A DNA stretch of 64,000 nt from Clostridiaceae bacterium (GTDB lineage Bacteria > Bacillota > Clostridia > Lachnospirales > Lachnospiraceae): positions 62,001-126,000 of the forward strand of contig CABIXM010000007.1 of the NCBI GenBank assembly GCA_902362725.1. Reading direction: 5' to 3'. Shown in pieces: positions 60,901-64,000 of this stretch. A model generated the notes under the pieces. The model made no database searches and was not told where the DNA came from. It saw only the letters and a program-made list of their open reading frames with translations. Each line of letters opens with the position of its first letter. Position 1 is the stretch's first letter. The translations under genes were made by a program, and so were the position numbers.

Positions 60901-62134
60901 TCACGCCGCCGGTCTGATAGTAGCCGTTCTGACCATAGCCGCAGCCATATCCGTCGTTGGGAAGGAAGTAGCCGATGGGCATGTCATATTTGTCGTACTG
61001 ATCGATGACAGCTCTTGCGGAATACTTGGAATCGGTATTCACGGACGGATACTTGTCCAGCGCAGTAGTCGGCTTGGTTCCGTTCAGCGTCTCGGAGCTC
61101 ATACCGTCCTTCAGCACATAGCCTGTGCTCATACCGGACTCATAATAGGAAGATGCAATCGGCACCTCGTCTGCAGTGGTTGCGGACGCGCTTCCCTTGA
61201 TCTCCCATTTCTTGCTTCCGCTATTGTCGGACCAGGAGTCACGGTTGTAGCAGTTTAAATGTCCCTCATAGAACGCGTACTCCGGAAGGAGAACCGGAGC
61301 ACCGGTTACATGGTAGTACTCGCCCAGAAGATCCTGTACTCTCTCAGCTGCGTTTGCGCCGTCGGACAGGAAGATGTATGCGTCGTACTCATTCTCGTTG
61401 TGAGCGGTTGCTACGGTATCTGCAGAGTTATTTCCGAAGTCGTAGGAACCAGCCAGAAAGGTATTACGCAGTACGCCGTAACCGTTACTGGAGTAGTAGA
61501 ACGGGTTCGGAGAAGCGACGCCGCCGTCTACCCAGTTACTCTCATTTGCGATATGGATGGTCTCGCCTGTATGTACGAAACGGCCGTTCTGTGTACCGCC
61601 GCCGTAGAAGTTCTCGCCGCTGTTCTTAACCAGGCTCTGTGTGGTCTTGGTTCCGAGAGAAAGCGGTGCGCTCTCCTGCATTACAACATTGTCGTTGTAA
61701 GCTACGGTCATTTTTGCGGTATCTTTATCAAATGTAATCTTTGTCTTACCAGCTGCGATTACAATATTTCCATTCTCATCGGATACTTTCGCCTTCGGGT
61801 GGCTGTACTTATCGGAAGAATCCGGATACTGTGGAATCTTCGCTGTGTCTGCTGCGTTGTTTACGGTCGCATATTCTGAGAACTTTCCGCTCGGATCTAC
61901 ATTGTAACGGAAGATCCCGTCCTCGAGAAACGTGATTTTTCCCTTTACATCACCATTGTTGAAGCTTACTTCTACCACATTGTCGTTTGCTCTCGCTGAC
62001 TTTACAGAAGACAACGGGCCGTTAAAGGCTGCTTCTACAGTCGATGCGGGAAACTGGGGCGCGATGCCTGCCACCATTGCTGCTGCAAGTACGATAGATA
62101 AGAACTTGCTGCTCATTTTTTTCTTCTTAATCAT
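54998..62134 (-). CDS. Giant wall-anchored GH31 glycosidase, probable alpha-N-acetylgalactosaminidase type
   Basis: A 2378-residue surface enzyme (ATG 62134, GAGGG 5 bases upstream; residue numbers below count from this start). 1-36 signal peptide. About 40-280 is a mutarotase-like beta domain, 280-720 the GH31 barrel with predicted nucleophile Asp485 in KTDVAW and acid/base Asp536 in WTGDQYGG, and about 730-850 GH31 C-terminal beta sheets. FN3 about 955-1035; CBM32/F5-8C about 1040-1185; dockerin-like EF-hand FGDINGNGYYDVWDYAF at about 1233; cohesin-like domain about 1260-1390. A duplicated unknown module follows at about 1410-1620 and 1622-1775, then Big2 about 1780-1890, FIVAR, a second CBM32 (about 1960-2100) and three FIVAR repeats to about 2320. 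A Ser/Thr linker, SAQTGD, a hydrophobic helix and RRKR form a sortase signal lacking LPxTG. The NDGYGCGYGQ and GHLNCYNRD segments recall GH31 alpha-GalNAc-ases acting on mucin glycans; alpha-glucosidase or xylosidase remain possible. Confidence 0.85.
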   Translation of the reverse strand: MIKKKKMSSKFLSIVLAAAMVAGIAPQFPASTVEAAFNGPLSSVKSARANDNVVEVSFNNGDVKGKITFLEDGIFRYNVDPSGKFSEYATVNNAADTAKIPQYPDSSDKYSHPKAKVSDENGNIVIAAGKTKITFDKDTAKMTVAYNDNVVMQESAPLSLGTKTTQSLVKNSGENFYGGGTQNGRFVHTGETIHIANESNWVDGGVASPNPFYYSSNGYGVLRNTFLAGSYDFGNNSADTVATAHNENEYDAYIFLSDGANAAERVQDLLGEYYHVTGAPVLLPEYAFYEGHLNCYNRDSWSDNSGSKKWEIKGSASATTADEVPIASSYYESGMSTGYVLKDGMSSETLNGTKPTTALDKYPSVNTDSKYSARAVIDQYDKYDMPIGYFLPNDGYGCGYGQNGYYQTGGVNADGSSSAERTAAVDANVNNLKEFTKYAQSKGLQTGLWTQSNLSPDSNSNTSWHLLRDFEKEVKVGGITTLKTDVAWVGYGYNFALNGTKTAYDIVTTGVSKRPNIITLDGWASTQRFGAIWTGDQYGGNWEYIRFHVPTYIGQSLSGNPNIGSDMDGIFGGDKIVSTRDTQWKVFTPLMLNMDGWGSYAKTPQTFGDPYTGINRMYLKLKAQLMPYIYTSAAAAANLDTGNGDTGLPMIRAMFLEYPGDAYASTKDMQYQYMFGSNVLVAPIYQNTSSDTQGNDVRNGIYLPDADQIWIDYFTGEQYYGGQTLNNFDAPIWKLPIFVKNGSIIPMWEENNSPSKINKANRSVEFWPAGSTEYTMYEDDGITAENETTEVDGYGTVADVSYGEHVSQKFTSKVEGNVATLTAEKASGSYAGYDKNKNTTFVVNVSKEPTAITAQNGSTELTKVAMKSKDEVLNADVAAGTFAYYYDESPAIEYYGVEAEDEFAAMMEAQTSSPKLYVKFANTDSQANAQTLVLEGFENNGDMSKNQLNPALAAPAKLTDDVTRKTPTSNTLTWDAVDGATSYELLVDGIINTAGDATEFAHTDLKYNSTHTYQVRSRNKDGYSEWSEEVTATTSLDPWRNVPTPEKITWTGGDSWGKLANLTDHDISDAAGMFHSTGDVVTDAIPMIFDYGQAYALDKLEYYARHDNYGNGAVQQMNVETSLDGVNWTTQWIGSEHSDWTYDAKASIADNMKEIPLTGAARYVKIVITKSKGNFFSGDELAIYKKDGTNGFAVGSTNNLGTVADGDYTNMKNYLGFSKKDGETFVKQIEERFGDINGNGYYDVWDYAFTMFNLDGGTQKTGKVSGNIVLLPSATDVKAGETFTVDVYADNVKNLNAFGEVLDYNPAVLQYVDTTADFDISQMENLTVNKVYEDGTAYVNLAFANRGNQATYSGTGVIATITMKAKNDFTLDAKAMDLSQVMLIGPEFDLINCESSSTPELPDIVTGGEKTYTYGEDFDMTMTNNILKEDDGKNVEKFIESNSYDGLFNGSQGREFELKWYPNDWTTTVKGLPEHVKVPVTFHIDVKQDAADEVVEDTTEDVADEAEDVEVQTAEEEVAVQADNTRKVTSVTLQNANKANGYVTSASAEFTYSDGSTSSDSKSLDWATAADYSEFTFNAEADKTVTKVDVTVNSVANAKGASVENMLTLSTLTVATADGKLSYGSDFDMTMTNAVLTSDDGDNVKKMIQQGSFSGLFGGQGRNFEFLWDIPSNYVDKEVKYVEMPVTLHMNMKKADTVSTVSVYNAPSYGNGYMTDATATFTYEDGTTADVNLKDQGAKFEFANPNKDAKVTKVSVTANQASGTNMLTLSELEVKAKVDMVPVTKITPAEDNVKELYAGSMADINATIEPENATNPYFVAASSNENVVRIITLADENGLPIYKAYAVGEGKAKITLTARESMQDTATQAEGEDPAAPITASYEITVLAGADKTELVELITEYSKTNPKFYTEESFKALTDAINAANAVKDNAEATKDDVKKAIAAMKKAADALEESELTAEAITDKSGMTADAPYSEENVPSALVDGDETNYWESPYYGSNAGLPKEITLALGDAYDLEKVEIVKNTGNGKVTDYEVLVSTDGENFTSVGRKTIDENEMRSGIRMEQANITHVKVIIHGAKTGGGDVAYARLSEINFYGKKVAEPADKAVLTEAVDKYKDLKQENYTDETWAAFAEALKTAQNVLADENATQETVDAAVKTLNDAYKGLVKKELPNPDQPVVKDALKAAVDKNADKKQGDYTADSWAKFSAALAHAQAVLNDQNATADQVSAALKGLEEAAAALTTGQSPAAKDELQAVYNGNKDREKKDYTADSWKAFSTALSNAEKILKNPNATSQEISDALNALKTAVADLKTVAEKKDEDNKKQNSSGSSGSSKSNTTSTTSAQTGDTAQPLLYVVLIAAAAAVLALIRRKRMK

Positions 62135-62157
62135 AATTTCCCTCATAAATTTTTTGT

Positions 62158-62706
62158 TTACTTTGCTTCGATTTCATTTTCCTGAACCCAATCGTCAAAA
62201 GCCGTCTCGCCGACGCCCAGATGATAGGTGTCCAGGTAGCTTCCGTCCTCGCCGTCTACCACATAGAAGACTCCGGGAACCGTATTGAATTCCGGGAACA
62301 GCTCCGCAATCCGCGCTCTGTTCTCTTCCTCAGACGTTTCCTCGTAGTCCAGGATAACCTGATACATGGTTACCGCATGGGTTTCGACGTAGTCCACAAG
62401 CATGCTGTGGAATTCCTGACAGTATGGGCACTCGATTGTCACAAAGGATACCAGAAAGGTCTCCCCTGCGTTCAGCTTCTCTTCCATTTCTGCCATAGAA
62501 ATGCTGATAATCTGTCCTGATTGCGTGCTTTCCTCTGTCCCGATCTCTTCCCTTTCGGTACCGTTCTCACTATCCTCCCCTGTTTCCGTCTCAGAAACTG
62601 CTGTTTCGGCAGCCGTTTCTTCGCCGGTCTCCTGCTTTGCAGAACCGCAGGATGTCACGCCGCACATGGTCAGTATGACGCTTCCCAGTATCAGCACTTT
62701 TTTCAT
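62158..62706 (-). CDS. Thioredoxin-fold lipoprotein
   Basis: A 182-residue lipoprotein. I start at ATG 62706 (MKKVLILGSV); the longer open frame runs through the poly-T leader and is not plausible. Lipobox VTSC with Cys at residue 19, then a 45-residue Glu/Thr linker. The thioredoxin-like domain has FLVSFVTIECPYCQEFHS with a CPYC redox pair and a cis-Pro loop TVPGVFYVVDG. It would act on disulfides outside the membrane, possibly in the folding of exported proteins. It is 23 bases upstream of the GH31 start and shares its transcript, although the GH31 chain has very few cysteines. Confidence 0.85.
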   Translation of the reverse strand: MKKVLILGSVILTMCGVTSCGSAKQETGEETAAETAVSETETGEDSENGTEREEIGTEESTQSGQIISISMAEMEEKLNAGETFLVSFVTIECPYCQEFHSMLVDYVETHAVTMYQVILDYEETSEEENRARIAELFPEFNTVPGVFYVVDGEDGSYLDTYHLGVGETAFDDWVQENEIEAK

Positions 62707-62791
62707 TCCACTCACTCTTTTTTCGCCCTCCCTTCTCGGTTTTATCGTTGTTACCAATGCCGGAAAATCCTTTATCAATAACAATATATAC

Positions 62792-62836
62792 ATTCTATAA
62801 AAGAAAAAAAAAAAAAACAATTCCTCCGTCGAATTG
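62792..62836 (-). promoter_or_regulatory. Promoter/attenuator with 14-base homopolymer before lipoprotein-GH31 operon
   Basis: Minus strand TTGTTT (62820-62815), a spacer of exactly 17 bases made almost wholly of T, then TAGAAT (62797-62792). A14/T14 covers 62804-62817. The same tract also directly follows a hairpin CAATTC-GACGGAG-GAATTG (62836-62818), so it can be read as an intrinsic terminator or attenuator instead. Confidence 0.5.
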
Positions 62837-62885
62837 TACAAAAGATTGAGCGTATAAGCCAACTCGAATCGTCGATTCAAAACAT

Positions 62886-62931
62886 AAAAAGGGGAACGGC
62901 CAGCAAAATTTGCAAACCGCTCCCTTTTTGT
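62886..62931 (-). terminator. Terminator after pflX-type gene
   Basis: AAAAAGGGGAACGG pairs with CCGCTCCCTTTTT (small internal mismatch) across a 17-base loop, with A/T runs on both strands. Confidence 0.7.
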
Positions 62932-63033
62932 TACATTTATGTGCCCAAATTAACACTTTTTAGTGAATCTTTGTCACTTTTCGTTTATTTCTTTTGTTAA
63001 AAATCACATTCTGCCGGATTCTTTTGTTACATT

Positions 63034-63942
63034 TTATACGGGCTTCTCCGGCAGGACGCCCTCGCAATCGAAAGCTGGAATGAAGCTTTCCTTCGCAGTT
63101 TCCCCCTCCTGGATGAAGGCATTTCCCACGCCCAGGGACAGGGTGTAATCGAGCAGCCGCCCGTATTCCCGCTTCGTCACGCGGCGGTTGATTTCCGGCC
63201 ATCGCTCCAGACCGGGCAAGGGAGTATACTGGTTCATCAGGCTTAAGTACACTGTATCCCCATAGGCCTCGTAGACATATTGTACTACCCCTTTCGCGTT
63301 TTTCAAATGATTCGGCAAAAGAAGGTGACGAACGATGACTCCCTTTTTCATCATGCCAGCTTCGTCGAATACCGGTTCTCCGATCTGGCGCACCATTTCC
63401 TGAAGAGCCGCCTTCGCCACCTCCGGGTAATCGGGCGCATGGGAATAGATTGCCGCTGCTTCCCTGTCCATGTATTTGAAGTCGGTCAGATAAATATCCA
63501 CAATACCGTCCAGCATTTTCAGCGTACTGACTTTTTCGTAACCGCTGCAATTATATACAATTGGAAGCTTCAGGCCATTTTCCCGCGCCCGCTGCACGGA
63601 GCGGATGATCTGCGGCGTGTAATGGGTGGGCGTCACCAGATTGATATTGGCCGCGCCCTTGCCCGCAAGCTCCAGGAAAATCTCGGCCAGCCGCTCTTCG
63701 GTGATGTCGATTCCCCGCTCAGCCCCGGCAATATCCCGGTTCTGGCAGTAGATGCAGCGCAAAGGGCAGCCGCTGAAGAAGACCGCGCCGGATCCGGTGT
63801 CGCCGGAGATACAGGGCTCCTCCCACATATGCAGCGCCGCCCGGGCGCATTTGATGGTTTTTCCGGTCACGCCGCAAAAACCGCGCCGACCGTTTTCACG
63901 ATCGGCGCGGCAGTCGCGGGGACATATTGTGCAGTTAGACAT
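63034..63942 (-). CDS. Radical SAM protein of PflX/PflA-like family
   Basis: A 302-residue radical SAM protein. The N-terminal Cys-rich part (CTICPRDCRADRENGRRGFC) precedes the radical SAM cluster motif GCPLRCIYCQN (CX3CX2C) at about residues 59-68. The remainder has a TIM-barrel pattern: INLVTPTHYTPQII, PIVYNCSGYE, VDIYLTDFKYMD and VIVRHLLLPNH. This matches the COG1313/PflX group, relatives of pyruvate formate-lyase activating enzyme whose substrate is not established. It starts at ATG 63942, 58 bases from the right edge; its promoter may lie outside the window. Confidence 0.88.
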   Translation of the reverse strand: MSNCTICPRDCRADRENGRRGFCGVTGKTIKCARAALHMWEEPCISGDTGSGAVFFSGCPLRCIYCQNRDIAGAERGIDITEERLAEIFLELAGKGAANINLVTPTHYTPQIIRSVQRARENGLKLPIVYNCSGYEKVSTLKMLDGIVDIYLTDFKYMDREAAAIYSHAPDYPEVAKAALQEMVRQIGEPVFDEAGMMKKGVIVRHLLLPNHLKNAKGVVQYVYEAYGDTVYLSLMNQYTPLPGLERWPEINRRVTKREYGRLLDYTLSLGVGNAFIQEGETAKESFIPAFDCEGVLPEKPV

Positions 63943-64000
63943 ATTTACTCACTTTGTTCGCAGCGTGGCTGTGAACATTTTCCTTCCCCGTACTTATTTT

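Overview
The window looks like a chromosomal stretch from a gut-type Lachnospiraceae (Clostridia). The pointers are moderate-to-high GC with strong GGAGG ribosome sites, Firmicutes-type gene sets (lrgAB, pyrH-frr-uppS-cdsA-dxr-rseP, liv and opp ABC systems, a long PPi-dependent phosphofructokinase), a single-aptamer glycine riboswitch before an alanine/glycine symporter, and a cell-wall sorting tail with a QTGD-type motif. No tRNA, rRNA, CRISPR array, insertion sequence or prophage was seen. Nearly all genes lie on the minus strand; lrgAB, the lacI-type regulator and pfp are the plus-strand exceptions. Species is not assigned.

Layout, left to right. (1) 1-11849: a tightly packed minus-strand operon of five complete genes plus one cut by the window edge. 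It holds a coiled-coil protein, two paralogous AAA+ ATPases of the Afp15/Pvc15 (extracellular contractile injection system, eCIS) type, a 659-residue protein with glycine-rich hydrophobic blocks, a small acidic chaperone-like protein, and a very large secreted Ig-like/GLUG protein running off the left edge. This is the least explained and most interesting region: probably the accessory end of an eCIS-like locus whose structural genes, if present, lie beyond position 1. (2) 12085-14440: a MalT/LuxR-type regulator broken by a +1 frameshift. (3) 14603-15647: lrgAB. Two related structured intergenic elements (11951-12083 and 15688-15827) sit directly behind minus-strand stop codons. (4) 15828-20957: the pyrH-frr-uppS-cdsA-dxr-rseP housekeeping cluster, preceded by an amidase lipoprotein. 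(5) 22263-26609: sugar isomerase and xylulokinase-type kinase, divergent from a LacI-family regulator, with shared palindromic operators. (6) 26688-28307: glycine riboswitch and AGCS symporter. (7) 28360-30714: an intact MalT-type regulator. (8) 30915-32576: pfp. (9) 32766-37660: livJHMGF branched-chain amino acid importer. (10) 37818-41729: NYN-OST-HTH protein, ComEC-like MBL hydrolase, FtsH. (11) 41934-47172: two-component system plus FtsX-type ABC transporter with an 11-bp-phased operator. (12) 47247-54747: oppDFABC peptide importer with an M24 peptidase and a cyclophilin. (13) 54998-62706: thioredoxin-like lipoprotein and a 2378-residue wall-anchored GH31 enzyme, probably acting on host glycans, behind a promoter/attenuator containing a 14-base homopolymer. 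(14) 63034-63942: a PflX-type radical SAM protein.

Together the genes describe an anaerobic, peptide- and sugar-using gut bacterium: opp with peptidases, liv and the glycine-controlled symporter feed amino acid metabolism, PPi-PFK runs glycolysis, and the giant GH31 protein harvests surface glycans. Function calls come from reading motifs in the translated sequence; no database search was run.
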